A stretch of 64,000 nt of DNA from Actinoplanes subtropicus (GCF_000721705.1 NZ_JOJL01000031.1:62001-126000), one strand, 5' to 3'. Counted from the first letter of the stretch, positions 36,507-45,094 are shown. Translations and numbers: made by a program. Notes: generated from the letters alone by a model not told the origin.

Positions 36507-36797
36507 GCTCAACCTCCGTCCGAGCGGCGTCAGAGCCGCCCTAGGTGACCCGGTATGCGGTGAATTACGAACCGCGCCCGGAGGATTGTTTCCCCGGCGT
36601 CACCGACGGGAGGGCTGGCGTTACCTTAACCGATACATCAGGCCGAAGGCTCTATCCGTTCGCCTGAGTGACGTACTAAACGCTTGTAAGTGCGGACAAA
36701 CGGCCGAGCCGTAACAGATCTTTTACATGGCGGCCGCACTTCTCCGAAATTGGGTCCGGCGGCTCGTTCTGGCACGATCTACAGGGTGTTCCCCTCC
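36507..36797. other. Divergent intergenic region glnR / membrane protein
   Basis: No gene seen in 290 bp. On the minus strand GTCAC-6 nt-GAACG (36657-36672) is a weak match to a GlnR half-site pair (GTNAC-n6-GAAAC). The glnR ribosome site lies at its left end. Nothing else stands out. Confidence 0.4.
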
Positions 36798-37790
36798 ATG
36801 CCCAAGGACGACGACGCCTGGGATGCCGACGCCTCGCGCGAGATCGCACGCTCCGGGCCCGGCCGGCCCCCGGCCGGTTTCTACGGTGCCGTGCCCGACG
36901 AGAAGCCGGCGTTGAAGGACGACGGCGAGCCGGATGAGGCGGAGGAGGAAGAGGTCGAGGTCGTCCCGGTGCGGCGACAGCTGTCGCTGGCCATCGCCGG
37001 GTTCGCCGGGCTGCTCGGCCTGGGGCTGGCGCTCGGGGCGCAGACCTCCGCACCGGACAATCGCCTGCCGTACGCCATCGTGCTCTTCGGTGTGCAGTTG
37101 CTCTATCTGCTCGCCTGCATCATGGCGCTGCACCCGCCGGCGGCGGCCGCCACGGCCGGGATCAGCGCGGCGGTCGCGGTGGTGGCCGACTACCTCGCCG
37201 TCAACAAGACGCCCGCCGGGCTGTGGCCGTTGTTCCTCGTCGCGCTCGGCGGCTTCGCGGCGGCGCTGATCGGGCAGGTCTTCCGGGCCGAGGACCGCAG
37301 CCGGATCAAGGACTCCTGGCGGACCACCCTGCTGATCGTGCTGGGCGTGGTCGGGTACGCGATCCCGGTCCTGCTCACCCGGCAGCCGGTGGGCACCCAG
37401 ACGGTGATCGTCAGCTCGGCCGGCGCGGGGGTGGCGCTGCTGGTCGCCCGGGTGACCGACGCGATCTTCCCGAAGCCGCGGATCGCCCCGCAGGTGCCGC
37501 GCGGCGCGACCGGCGTGGTGCTCGGCGCGATGCTCGGCACGCTCGGCGCGGCCGGGCTGGGCAGCGTGCTCGTGCTGCCGTTCACGCCGGCCAAGGGCGC
37601 GGTGATCGGCCTGGTCGCCGCCGTGATCGCGAGCGTGGTCGACCTCGCGGGGAACTTCGGCGAGGCGGGCCGGCGGCTGGCCGGGGACGCGCCGACGTTC
37701 TGGGTGGCCCGGCACATGAGGGGTCCGCTGGGCGCCTTCGCGTTGACCGCGCCGGCCGCGTACGCGCTCGCGCATTGGTATCTGTCCTGA
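36798..37790 (+). CDS. Polytopic membrane protein of unknown function
   Basis: A 330-residue protein. The first 60 residues are cytoplasmic and very acidic (DDGEPDEAEEEEVEVV). About eight to nine TM helices fill residues 63-325, with RGATGVVLGAMLGTLGAAGLGS and a terminal LAHWYLS. The C-terminal third (PFTPAKGAVIGLVAAVIASVVDLAGNFGEAGRRLAG) looks like the core of CDP-diglyceride synthase/CdsA-like membrane proteins but lacks a clear signature. I do not assign a function. GTG 36786 is an alternative start. Confidence 0.75.
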   Translation: MPKDDDAWDADASREIARSGPGRPPAGFYGAVPDEKPALKDDGEPDEAEEEEVEVVPVRRQLSLAIAGFAGLLGLGLALGAQTSAPDNRLPYAIVLFGVQLLYLLACIMALHPPAAAATAGISAAVAVVADYLAVNKTPAGLWPLFLVALGGFAAALIGQVFRAEDRSRIKDSWRTTLLIVLGVVGYAIPVLLTRQPVGTQTVIVSSAGAGVALLVARVTDAIFPKPRIAPQVPRGATGVVLGAMLGTLGAAGLGSVLVLPFTPAKGAVIGLVAAVIASVVDLAGNFGEAGRRLAGDAPTFWVARHMRGPLGAFALTAPAAYALAHWYLS

Positions 37791-37862
37791 CCCACGTCGC
37801 GTTTTGCCGCGCCCTGGTACCGGGCATGTACCGTCCAGCAGAGTCGACGGACGGGAGAACCG

Positions 37863-38645
37863 GTGGCCGAGGCGTACGGAGCGCGACCGCGACGGCGAGG
37901 ACGGCGGGTGCTCTTCACACTGATCGTGCTGGTGCTGATCCTCGGGGCCGCGCTGGCGGTGGCCGACCGGTTCGCCGCCTCCTACGCCGAACGCAAGATC
38001 AGTGACCGGGTCGCCCAGCAGGTCGCGCAGCAGAAGGCGACCAGCGAGCAGCCGAAGGTGACGATCGAGGGGATCCCGTTCCTCACCCAGGTCGCCCGCG
38101 GCGAGTACCAGCAGATCCGGATCGACCTCGTGAACTTCTCCGGGCCGGTCGGCGAGGGCCGGACGATCAAGATGAAGGAGCTGGACGCGACCGCGAACGA
38201 CGTACGCGCCCCGCTCACCACGATCCGCTCCGGGAACGGCGAGGTCACCGCCGGTTCGATCATCGGCACCGGGCTCATCGACTACGCGCAGATCGCGCAG
38301 CTCTCCGGCCAGCCGGGCGTGAAGCTGACCGAGCAGAACGGCAAGCTGGTCGGTTCGGCGCCGGTGCAGGCGCTCGGCCAGACCTTCACGATCAGCGCCA
38401 CGGCCGACCTGAACGTGCAGGGAGACCTCGTCCAGGTCCGTTTCAGCAACGTTAAGGCGGAGGGTCTGCCGGACAACACGCTCGTGCGTGGACTGGTCAA
38501 CACGTACGTCCAGAAGCTGGCTTTCAATCTGCGGGTCCCGGCGCTGCCGCTCGATCTGAAGGTCAAAAGTGTGGAACCGCAGGCCGACGGCCTGAAAGTC
38601 ACCGCGGAGGCGAGCCACGTCTCGCTGAACTCCGGCGGGCTGTGA
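37863..38645 (+). CDS. LmeA-family (DUF2993) phospholipid-binding protein
   Basis: A 260-residue protein. The N-terminal basic-plus-TM anchor (RRRGRRVLFTLIVLVLILG) places the rest outside the membrane. The DUF2993 domain has VTIEGIPFLTQVARGEYQQIRIDL and a TULIP-like beta-rich fold to the end. Mycobacterial LmeA binds phospholipids and helps mannan elongation in lipoglycans. The gene order with rhodanese, DUF1416 and glnR/mshD matches that locus. GTG start with GGGAG 6 nt upstream. Confidence 0.87.
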   Translation: MAEAYGARPRRRGRRVLFTLIVLVLILGAALAVADRFAASYAERKISDRVAQQVAQQKATSEQPKVTIEGIPFLTQVARGEYQQIRIDLVNFSGPVGEGRTIKMKELDATANDVRAPLTTIRSGNGEVTAGSIIGTGLIDYAQIAQLSGQPGVKLTEQNGKLVGSAPVQALGQTFTISATADLNVQGDLVQVRFSNVKAEGLPDNTLVRGLVNTYVQKLAFNLRVPALPLDLKVKSVEPQADGLKVTAEASHVSLNSGGL

Positions 38646-38701
38646 CCCCGGACTCCTTCCCGGATCGTGGTCGAGGCTGTTCCGGGGTGTGGAACCGCTG
38701 G

Positions 38702-38707
38702 TAGGGT
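38702..38707 (+). promoter_or_regulatory. -10 element of the leader-peptide transcript
   Basis: TAGGGT ends 8 nt before the ATG of the 25-codon leader peptide, so transcription probably begins at or next to that ATG. Confidence 0.55.
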
Positions 38708-38715
38708 CGGTTTCC

Positions 38716-38793
38716 ATGAGCCCGTTGCTCACCAAGAGGCGTGCGGTCGACCTGTGCCGCATGGCCGCCTGCCTGTGTCGCCCTGTCCTCTGA
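38716..38793 (+). CDS. Cysteine-rich leader peptide upstream of rhodanese
   Basis: A 25-codon ORF encoding MSPLLTKRRAVDLCR, then MAACLCRPVL, with Cys at positions 14, 19 and 21. Peptides with the LTKRRAVDLCR...CLCRP pattern occur upstream of sulfur genes in actinobacteria. They are thought to act as cysteine sensors through ribosome stalling or coupling. The start is probably leaderless. It is 155 bp upstream of the sulfurtransferase ATG. CTCCC at 38920-38924 can pair with the rhodanese ribosome site GGGAG (38937-38941), a simple way for stalling to control initiation. Confidence 0.82.
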   Translation: MSPLLTKRRAVDLCRMAACLCRPVL

Positions 38794-38948
38794 CGGGGCC
38801 ACTAGTGCTGAGCATCTTCTGCTCGTAATCCCAAGCCCGGCAGTGGCGCCGTCGCACAAGCACGAGATCTTGAATCCAGGGTCCCGCGCGGGGTGCGACA
38901 AAACCTCCGTGCGCTGACTCTCCCCCACCCATCCAAGGGAGTGAATCG

Positions 38949-39797
38949 ATGAGTCGCGACACCGCACTCGTCTCGGCCGATTGGGCCGAGAAGAACCTCG
39001 AAGCCCCGGGCGTGGTCTTCGTCGAGGTCGACGAGGACACCACCGCGTATGACGGCGGGCACATCCCCGGCGCCGTGAAGATCGACTGGAAGAAGGACCT
39101 GCAGGACCCGGTCCGGCGCGACTTCGTCAACCGGGAGCAGTTCTCCGCGCTTCTCTCCGAGCGCGGCATCGGCAACGACGACCTCGTGGTGCTGTACGGC
39201 GGCAACAACAACTGGTTCGCCGCGTACGCGTACTGGTACTTCAAGCTGTACGGCCACGAGCAGGTCAAGCTGCTCGACGGCGGCCGCAAGAAGTGGGAGC
39301 TCGACGCCCGCCCGTACTCGAAGGACGTGCCGGTCCGGGCCAAGACCTCGTACTCGGCCAAGGAGCCCGACCTGACCATCCGCGCGTTCCGCGACGAGGT
39401 CGTCCAGGCGATCGGCGCGAAGAACCTGGTCGACGTGCGCAGCCCCGACGAGTTCGCGGGCCGCCTGCTCGCCCCGGCGCACCTGCCACAGGAGCAGTCG
39501 CAGCGGGCGGGCCACATCCCCACGGCGATCAACGTGCCGTGGAGCAAGGCCGCGAACGAGGACGGCACCTTCAAGTCGGACGACGAGCTCGCCAAGATCT
39601 ACGGCGAGGCCGGCCTCGACGGCGGCAAGGACACGATCGCCTACTGCCGGATCGGCGAGCGCTCCTCGCACACCTGGTTCGTGCTCAAGGAGCTGCTCGG
39701 CCAGCAGAACGTGAAGAACTACGACGGCTCCTGGACCGAGTACGGCTCGCTCATCGGCGTGCCGATCGCGCTCGGCGACCAGCCCGGGGAGGCGTGA
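38949..39797 (+). CDS. Thiosulfate sulfurtransferase (two-domain rhodanese, CysA/SseA type)
   Basis: A 282-residue enzyme that transfers sulfane sulfur from thiosulfate or 3-mercaptopyruvate to acceptors. The inactive N-terminal rhodanese domain (1-130) includes YDGGHIPGAVKIDW. The catalytic domain (155-282) has active-site Cys233 in AYCRIGERSSHTW; the CRxGxR loop favours thiosulfate. GGGAG lies 7 nt before the ATG. Transcribed behind the Cys-rich leader and followed 2 nt later by DUF1416, its usual partner. Confidence 0.95.
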   Translation: MSRDTALVSADWAEKNLEAPGVVFVEVDEDTTAYDGGHIPGAVKIDWKKDLQDPVRRDFVNREQFSALLSERGIGNDDLVVLYGGNNNWFAAYAYWYFKLYGHEQVKLLDGGRKKWELDARPYSKDVPVRAKTSYSAKEPDLTIRAFRDEVVQAIGAKNLVDVRSPDEFAGRLLAPAHLPQEQSQRAGHIPTAINVPWSKAANEDGTFKSDDELAKIYGEAGLDGGKDTIAYCRIGERSSHTWFVLKELLGQQNVKNYDGSWTEYGSLIGVPIALGDQPGEA

Positions 39798-39799
39798 TC

Positions 39800-40129
39800 A
39801 TGACGTCTCCGAACGTCGCGGCCGGTTGCGCCGCCCCCGACCAGTCCGCGCCCCTCCCCGCCGGCGTGGACCTGGAGAAGGAAACCGTCATCACCGGCAT
39901 CGTGAACAACGTCGAGGGTGAGCCGGTCGGCGGCGCGTACGTGCGCCTGCTCGACGGCTCCGGCGAGTTCACCGCCGAGGTCGTCACGTCGCCCGAGGGC
40001 GTGTTCCGGTTCTTCGCCGCGCCGGGGTCGTGGACCCTGCGGGCGCTGAGCCGGGCCGGCAACGGCGACCTGGTCGTCGACGCCACCCGTGGCGTCAACG
40101 AGGTCGCGATCAGCGTGGTCGCGGCCTGA
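39800..40129 (+). CDS. DUF1416 protein (SseC-like)
   Basis: A 109-residue protein with the transthyretin-like/CarboxypepD-reg fold of DUF1416. It contains VITGIVNNVEGEPVGGAYVRLLDG, then VVTSPEGVFRFFAAPGSWTLRAL. Mycobacterial SseC sits in the same place after the rhodanese. Role unknown, but the conserved pairing suggests a part in sulfur transfer. An N-terminal Cys (residue 9, AGCAAP) is a possible sulfur carrier. GGGGAGG precedes the ATG inside the rhodanese end. Confidence 0.92.
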   Translation: MTSPNVAAGCAAPDQSAPLPAGVDLEKETVITGIVNNVEGEPVGGAYVRLLDGSGEFTAEVVTSPEGVFRFFAAPGSWTLRALSRAGNGDLVVDATRGVNEVAISVVAA

Positions 40130-40146
40130 GCCCACGCTCTGATACA

Positions 40147-40175
40147 GGGCGGGATCCCCGATCGGGGTCCCGCCC
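40147..40175. terminator. Strong bidirectional hairpin terminator
   Basis: GGGCGGGATCCCCG pairs with CGGGGTCCCGCCC. It is followed by TTCAGTTTG on the plus strand. Located between the DUF1416 stop and the convergent AI-2E permease stop. Confidence 0.85.
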
Positions 40176-40176
40176 T

Positions 40177-41442
40177 TCAGTTTGTGGCGCTGGTGCCGCC
40201 GACCACTACCGCGTTGGGCGGCACCTCGGGCCGGCTGCGGGACAGCCGGCGGACGCCGGTGTTCAGCACGGCGATCAGCGGCACCGCGACCAGCGCCCCG
40301 ATGATCCCGGCCAGCGTGGCGCCGCAGGCGATCCCGATGATCACCACGAGCGGGTGGATCGCCACCGCCCGGCCCATGATCAGCGGCTGCAGCACGTGCC
40401 CCTCGACCTGCTGCACCAGGATCACCGCGCCGAGCACGATCAGCGCGATCACCCAGCCCTGATCGACCAGCGCCACCAGAACCGCGACCGCACCCGACAC
40501 GCTCGCGCCGACGATCGGGATGAACGCGCCCAGGAACACCAGCGCGGCCAGCGGGAACGGGAACGGGATCTTCAGGATCACCAGCGCGGTGCCGATGCCG
40601 ACCGCGTCGATGAACGCCACCAGCACGGTCGCCCGCACATAGGAGCCGAGCGTCGCCCAGGACGCGTCGCCGGCGTCGGCCACCGACCAGCGGGCGTTCA
40701 CCGGGAGCAGCCGGACGATGAACCGCCAGATCTTGCGGCCGTCGCGCAGGAAGAAGAACGTCGAGAACAGCACCAGCAGCATGCCGGTGACCACCTCGAA
40801 GAGGGTGGCCGCGGTGGCGATGCCGGTCGAGGTCAGCTGCGAGGTGTGCGCGTTGACCCAGTCCTGCGCGTTGTTGATCGCCTGGGTGACCTGGGCGTCC
40901 GACAGGTGCAGCGGCCCGGTCTTCAACCACTGCTGGATCTGCCGTACGCCGTCGCTCGCCTTCTGGGTCAGCTCCGCGGCGCCGTCGATGAACTGCGAGA
41001 TGACCAGCGTGAGCGTGCCGGCGATGACGGCGAGCCCGAAGATCAGCACCAGGAACGTGGCCAGCGACCGGTTCAGTTTCAACCGCAGCAGCCAGCCCAC
41101 GGCCGGGGCGAGCAGCGCGGAGAGCAGCAGCGCGATCGCCAGCGGGATCACCACGAAGCTGACGATGCCGACGAAGTGCAGCAGCGCCCAGCCGACCACG
41201 CCGACCACGATCAGCCGCCAGCTCCAGGCCGCGGCGATCCGCAGCGAGTGCGGCACCTCGGCGTCGTCCTGGCTGATGGTCGAGTCGTGCACGACCTCCG
41301 GCGGGCGCGGTGGGGGCTCGAAGTCGTCGTCGGGCTCGGGCCGGCCGGCCACCCCCTCGTCGGCACGCGCCTGCCGCACCGACTCACGGCCCGAGTCGTA
41401 GGCGCGGCGCAGGTTGTCGCGGACTCGCTGGAAACGGCTCAA
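40177..41442 (-). CDS. AI-2E family (PerM/TqsA-like) membrane permease
   Basis: A 421-residue membrane protein. The N-terminal 70 residues are cytoplasmic and charged. About eight TM helices follow with the family elements VVIPLAIALLLSALLAPAVG, FFFLRDGRKIW, GAFIPIVGASVSG and HPLVVIIGIACGATLAGIIGALVAVP. Members export autoinducer-2 or other solutes or act as Na+/H+ antiporters; the substrate here is unknown. TTG start chosen because AAGGAGG lies 8-9 nt upstream. Confidence 0.88.
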   Translation of the reverse strand: MSRFQRVRDNLRRAYDSGRESVRQARADEGVAGRPEPDDDFEPPPRPPEVVHDSTISQDDAEVPHSLRIAAAWSWRLIVVGVVGWALLHFVGIVSFVVIPLAIALLLSALLAPAVGWLLRLKLNRSLATFLVLIFGLAVIAGTLTLVISQFIDGAAELTQKASDGVRQIQQWLKTGPLHLSDAQVTQAINNAQDWVNAHTSQLTSTGIATAATLFEVVTGMLLVLFSTFFFLRDGRKIWRFIVRLLPVNARWSVADAGDASWATLGSYVRATVLVAFIDAVGIGTALVILKIPFPFPLAALVFLGAFIPIVGASVSGAVAVLVALVDQGWVIALIVLGAVILVQQVEGHVLQPLIMGRAVAIHPLVVIIGIACGATLAGIIGALVAVPLIAVLNTGVRRLSRSRPEVPPNAVVVGGTSATN

Positions 41443-41554
41443 ACCGGCCAACCTCCTTGCCGAAGCGGCGCCGCGTTGTGGCGCGCGGTAACCACCGTAG
41501 TAGGGGTCGTCCTGCCGATCACGCCGGGTCGGCGGCGGCGTACCGTCTGGACTC

Positions 41555-41887
41555 GTGAGTTCCGTTACCGAGGCCGGACTGCCGATCCGGATGTTGCATG
41601 ACCGCGTGCTAGTTCGCCAGGACGGAGCCGAGGGCGAGCGACGGTCGTCGGCCGGCATCGTGATCCCGGCTACCGCGTCAGTCGGGCGGCGGCTGTCCTG
41701 GGCCACGGCGGTCGGGATCGGCCCGAACGTGCGGTCGATCGTGGTCGGCGACCGGGTGCTGTTCGATCCGGACGACCGCTCCGAGGTCGAGTTGCACGGG
41801 CGGGAGTATGTGCTGCTCCGCGAGCGGGACGTGCACGCGGTGGCGGCCAGCCGGGTCGAGTCCGACGGGACCGGCCTCTACCTCTGA
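41555..41887 (+). CDS. Lone GroES-like co-chaperonin
   Basis: A 110-residue Cpn10-fold protein. It has MLHDRVLVRQ at the start, a mobile-loop region with SSAGIVIPATA (the GIVIP hydrophobic tripeptide is the GroEL contact), VVGDRVLFDPDD and a terminal RDVHAV. Encoded alone, 11.7 kb from the groEL gene in this window and with no groEL neighbour. A second, normal groESL operon elsewhere is likely, so this may be a specialised lid or a divergent paralogue. GTG start. Confidence 0.85.
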   Translation: MSSVTEAGLPIRMLHDRVLVRQDGAEGERRSSAGIVIPATASVGRRLSWATAVGIGPNVRSIVVGDRVLFDPDDRSEVELHGREYVLLRERDVHAVAASRVESDGTGLYL

Positions 41888-41900
41888 ACTCTGCGGTGGG

Positions 41901-43883
41901 TCACCCCGGGCGGTTCGGGTCCGGCGGCGTCGTGGTCGGGCTTTCCGACGGCGGTGGGTACGGGGACTGCCAGGGATCCGTCTGGGCCGGCGGCGCCGGC
42001 GGAGCGCTCGGCGTCGGCCACGCATGCGGCTGCCCGGTCACCGGCGGCGGCGGCTGCTGCTGCTGCTGCGGTTGAGCGAACGGCGACGGGGTCGGGTAGT
42101 AGGTCGGCCCGCCCGAGCCGCTCGGCCGATTTGTCGGATATATCGGATATGGCTGCTGGGCATAGCCCGATTGCTGCGGCGGGTAGTTGGGCTGTTGGTA
42201 GCCCGGCTGCTGGTAACTCGGCTGCTGGTAACCCGGCTGCGGATAGCCCGGCTGCTGGTAACCCGGCTGCGGATAGCCCGGCTGCGGCGGCGAGTAGCCC
42301 GGCGAGCCGCTGTACCCCGGCGCACCGTAGGGCGACCCCGGATATGTCGGATATGTTGGGCCGGGCGCGGCATACACCGGCAGCCGGATCGGCACCGGAA
42401 CGACCGGGTCGGCCGGCGGGGAGATCGTCCGGGGCACGCCGTCCGGGAAGATCACGTGGTAATTCAGGCCGTCCCAGAAGGCCTGCGGGGTGGTCGGATC
42501 CTTGGCCGTGAACGCCTGCCGGTAAGACTGCACGTCCTGGAGCAGCCGCTGCTCCTCCGTACTGGTCTTGAGCTGGTCTTTCGGCGTGCTGCGCAGGCCA
42601 CGCTGCATGCCGTCGCGCAGCAGCGCCAACCGGGTCGCCGCGAACTGGAAGTCGCGCATCGCCTTCTGCCCGAGCGGCCCGGCCACCCGCCGCGCCCACT
42701 GCCGGGCCGAGTGCCGCCGGCCGAGGCTGCCCAGGCTGGCCACCTCGGGTGGGGAGAACCATCCCGAGCGCACGTAGAGGGGCAGCACCCGCTCGGTGAG
42801 CCGGCCCTCCCACGCCCGGAGCGCGATCGCGAAGCCGACCACCGCAAAGAAGAACGGCACCATGAAGCCCAGATAGCCGTACAGCATGATGATCGGCTTG
42901 TTCAGGCTCGCGGCGAGCGTGGGCAGCAGGTTGAACGTCCCGTGCAGGATCATCGCGAGCAGCAGGCCGGCGATCGGGGCGAGCCAGCGGACCCGCCGGT
43001 CGGCCGAGCGGACCGAGACGCCGAGGCCGATGCCGGTCATCGAGGTGAAGAGCGGGTGCGCGAAGCCGGTGAACAGGATGCGCACGATGAAGATCAGGAA
43101 GAGGTTTTGCAGGCCGGTCGCCGGGCCGTACTCCTCGGCGCCCGCCGCGTAGCCGTGCTTGCCCAGGTAGAGGATGTTTTCCACCATGGCGAAGCCGAGC
43201 GCGGACATGCCGCAGTAGACGATGCCGTCGGTGATGCCGGACCACTCGCTGCGCCGCCGCCAGGACAGCAGGATCGGGCCGGCCGCCTTCATCGACTCCT
43301 CGATGAAGGGCGCCACCAGCACCGCGACCAGCGCGTCGGGCCACCCCCAGTGCGTGAAGAGCTTCTCGGTCATCGTGTTGACGAACAGCGCCACCGAGGT
43401 GGCGATCGCGGCGCCCCAGGTGAAACAGAAGGCCAGGTAGCGCACCGGCTCGGGCTCGTAGCGGTCGAGCCAGAGAAAGCTCGACACCAGCAGCGGGACC
43501 GGGATGAAGGCGGCGATCAGGCCGACCACCAGGCCGGTGATGCCGATGTTGTGGCCGAGGTAGAGCAGCAGGCTGATCGCGGCGACCAGCAGCACGCCGA
43601 TGACGCCGACCATCGGGGCGTAGCGCCGCCACGCGGGCTGCCGCGGCTCGGGCGACCAGTCGATGGCCGCCGGCGCGCCGGGATAGAGCGCGGGGGTGCC
43701 CACCGGCAGCAGGTCGGGGCCGGGCGGCGGGAACGAGCCGGCCGCCGGCGGAGCGCTCTGGTCGGGCGGCCCGCCCGGCGAGCCGGCCGCCGGCGGAGCG
43801 CTCGGGTCGGGCGGCCCGCCCGGCGAGCCGGCCGCCGGCGGAGCGCTCGGGTCGGGCGGCCCGCCCGGCGAAACGTCGGCCAT
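41901..43883 (-). CDS. PrsW-like intramembrane protease with repeat-rich termini
   Basis: A 660-residue protein. Residues 5-50 are three exact-or-near 15-residue repeats (SPGGPPDPSAPPAAG). TM helices span about 90-370 with the PrsW motifs FIEESMKAAG (EExxK), FAMVENILYL, FTGFAHPLFT and HGTFNLLP. The hydrophilic C-terminus (about 400-660) ends in a Pro/Gly/Tyr/Gln region with many PGYxQ units and a Gln run. PrsW in Bacillus cleaves an anti-sigma factor; the target here is unknown. The ATG start is 14 bp from the upstream FUSC stop. Confidence 0.87.
   Translation of the reverse strand: MADVSPGGPPDPSAPPAAGSPGGPPDPSAPPAAGSPGGPPDQSAPPAAGSFPPPGPDLLPVGTPALYPGAPAAIDWSPEPRQPAWRRYAPMVGVIGVLLVAAISLLLYLGHNIGITGLVVGLIAAFIPVPLLVSSFLWLDRYEPEPVRYLAFCFTWGAAIATSVALFVNTMTEKLFTHWGWPDALVAVLVAPFIEESMKAAGPILLSWRRRSEWSGITDGIVYCGMSALGFAMVENILYLGKHGYAAGAEEYGPATGLQNLFLIFIVRILFTGFAHPLFTSMTGIGLGVSVRSADRRVRWLAPIAGLLLAMILHGTFNLLPTLAASLNKPIIMLYGYLGFMVPFFFAVVGFAIALRAWEGRLTERVLPLYVRSGWFSPPEVASLGSLGRRHSARQWARRVAGPLGQKAMRDFQFAATRLALLRDGMQRGLRSTPKDQLKTSTEEQRLLQDVQSYRQAFTAKDPTTPQAFWDGLNYHVIFPDGVPRTISPPADPVVPVPIRLPVYAAPGPTYPTYPGSPYGAPGYSGSPGYSPPQPGYPQPGYQQPGYPQPGYQQPSYQQPGYQQPNYPPQQSGYAQQPYPIYPTNRPSGSGGPTYYPTPSPFAQPQQQQQPPPPVTGQPHAWPTPSAPPAPPAQTDPWQSPYPPPSESPTTTPPDPNRPG
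43735..43869. repeat. 45-bp tandem repeat encoding the PrsW-like N-terminus
   Basis: Three 45-bp units start at 43735, 43780 and 43825, each beginning GAGCCGGCCGCCGGCGG, with a single substitution in the first (CTGGTCGG against CGGGTCGG). They encode a 15-residue Pro/Ala/Gly repeat in frame. Confidence 0.95.
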
Positions 43884-43897
43884 GACCGCCAGCGTAG

Positions 43898-45073
43898 TCA
43901 CCCGGCCGGGTGCGGGCCGCCCGGCGGGTGGCCCCGGCGCCCCCGCCGGGAGACGCGCGGGCGGTCGTGCCAGCCGGCCGCCCGGCGGACCAGGCGCGGG
44001 GCCTCGGCGAAGTCGACGCCGCTCGCCCGCAGCAGGTCGGTGGCCGCCGAGCGGATCTGCGCCACCACCACCCCGCCGGAGAAGCCCAGGCCGTCGTCGT
44101 ACGCCTTGGCGGCCTCGCTGACCGCGCTCAGCGCCCGCTGCCGGGCGGCGATCGGCTCGGCCGCCCTCGCCCACTCCTGCCGCAGCAGGTCGACCGCGTC
44201 CCCGAGCAGCCCGATCGAGGTGGCCAACACCTCGGGCATCTTCTCCTGGTCGCCCAGCCCGGTGCCCACCCGGCGGATCAGCACCCGGGTGTTGCGCAGC
44301 GCGTAGGTGACCTGCGGGGCGCCCAGCACGTACTGGGCCAGCGGGCCGCGGGTGTGCCAGCGGGCCGGGGCGAAGGCGACGTTCTCCCGGGCCGCGGTGA
44401 CCGCCGCGGAGAAGGCGGCGAACGACGTCTCGGCCGCCCGCAGCCGCAGCAGCGTCGCCTCGATCTCATCCCGGTCGGCGGCGCGCAGGGCGGTCGCGAC
44501 GTCGTGCAGCCCGTCGGCGAGCGCGCGCAGCGCCGGGTCGGCCGCCCGTTGCACCACGGTCAGCGGGTTGAGCGGCAGCAGGACGGTCATCACGACCAGC
44601 CCGACCCCGCCGCCGACCAGCGCGTCGAAGAACCTGGTCCAGGGCAGGCCGGTGGCCGAGGTGAGGGTGGCGACCAGCACGGCCGAGGAGGCGGCCTGCA
44701 TCACCAGCGGGGTGCCGCCGCCGACCGCGGTGGCGACCAGGATCGCGAGCAGCACGACCAGGCCGATCTGCCACGGGCCGGTGCCGACCAGCAGGATCAG
44801 CGCGTCCCCGATGCCGATCCCGATCGCCACGCCGATGACCAGCTCGACCGTACGGCGGGCGCGCTGGCCGACCGAGGAGGCCAGGGTGATCACCGCGGCG
44901 ATCGGGGCGAAGAACGGCGCCGGCCGGCCGATCACGTCGTGCGCCAGGAACCACGAGATCCCGGCGGCCACGCCGGACTGGACGGCGAGCGCCAGGCCGC
45001 CGCGCACCCGGTGCAGGCCGGCGGCGAACCCGGCGCGGGACCGGGCGAGCAGCCGGGCCGGGGCGGACGTCAT
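43898..45073 (-). CDS. FUSC-family membrane protein
   Basis: A 391-residue protein. The N-terminal half has five to six TM helices with the FUSC_2 pattern (FFAPIAAVITLASSVGQRARRTVELVIGVAIGIGIGDAL). The C-terminal half is cytoplasmic and helical (ALRALADGLHDVATALRAADRDEIEATLLRLRAAE). Relatives include aromatic-acid efflux pumps, but FUSC members are mostly uncharacterised. The tail is Arg/Gly/Pro-rich. The ATG at 45073 directly precedes MTSAPARLLARSR. Confidence 0.83.
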   Translation of the reverse strand: MTSAPARLLARSRAGFAAGLHRVRGGLALAVQSGVAAGISWFLAHDVIGRPAPFFAPIAAVITLASSVGQRARRTVELVIGVAIGIGIGDALILLVGTGPWQIGLVVLLAILVATAVGGGTPLVMQAASSAVLVATLTSATGLPWTRFFDALVGGGVGLVVMTVLLPLNPLTVVQRAADPALRALADGLHDVATALRAADRDEIEATLLRLRAAETSFAAFSAAVTAARENVAFAPARWHTRGPLAQYVLGAPQVTYALRNTRVLIRRVGTGLGDQEKMPEVLATSIGLLGDAVDLLRQEWARAAEPIAARQRALSAVSEAAKAYDDGLGFSGGVVVAQIRSAATDLLRASGVDFAEAPRLVRRAAGWHDRPRVSRRGRRGHPPGGPHPAG

Positions 45074-45094
45074 GGTCACGACCCTACTGACAGG

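Noticed and set aside
36657..36672. GlnR-type half-site pair upstream of glnR
   Set aside because: GTCAC-n6-GAACG matches only in part (3 of 5 in the second half), so it is not listed as a separate site.
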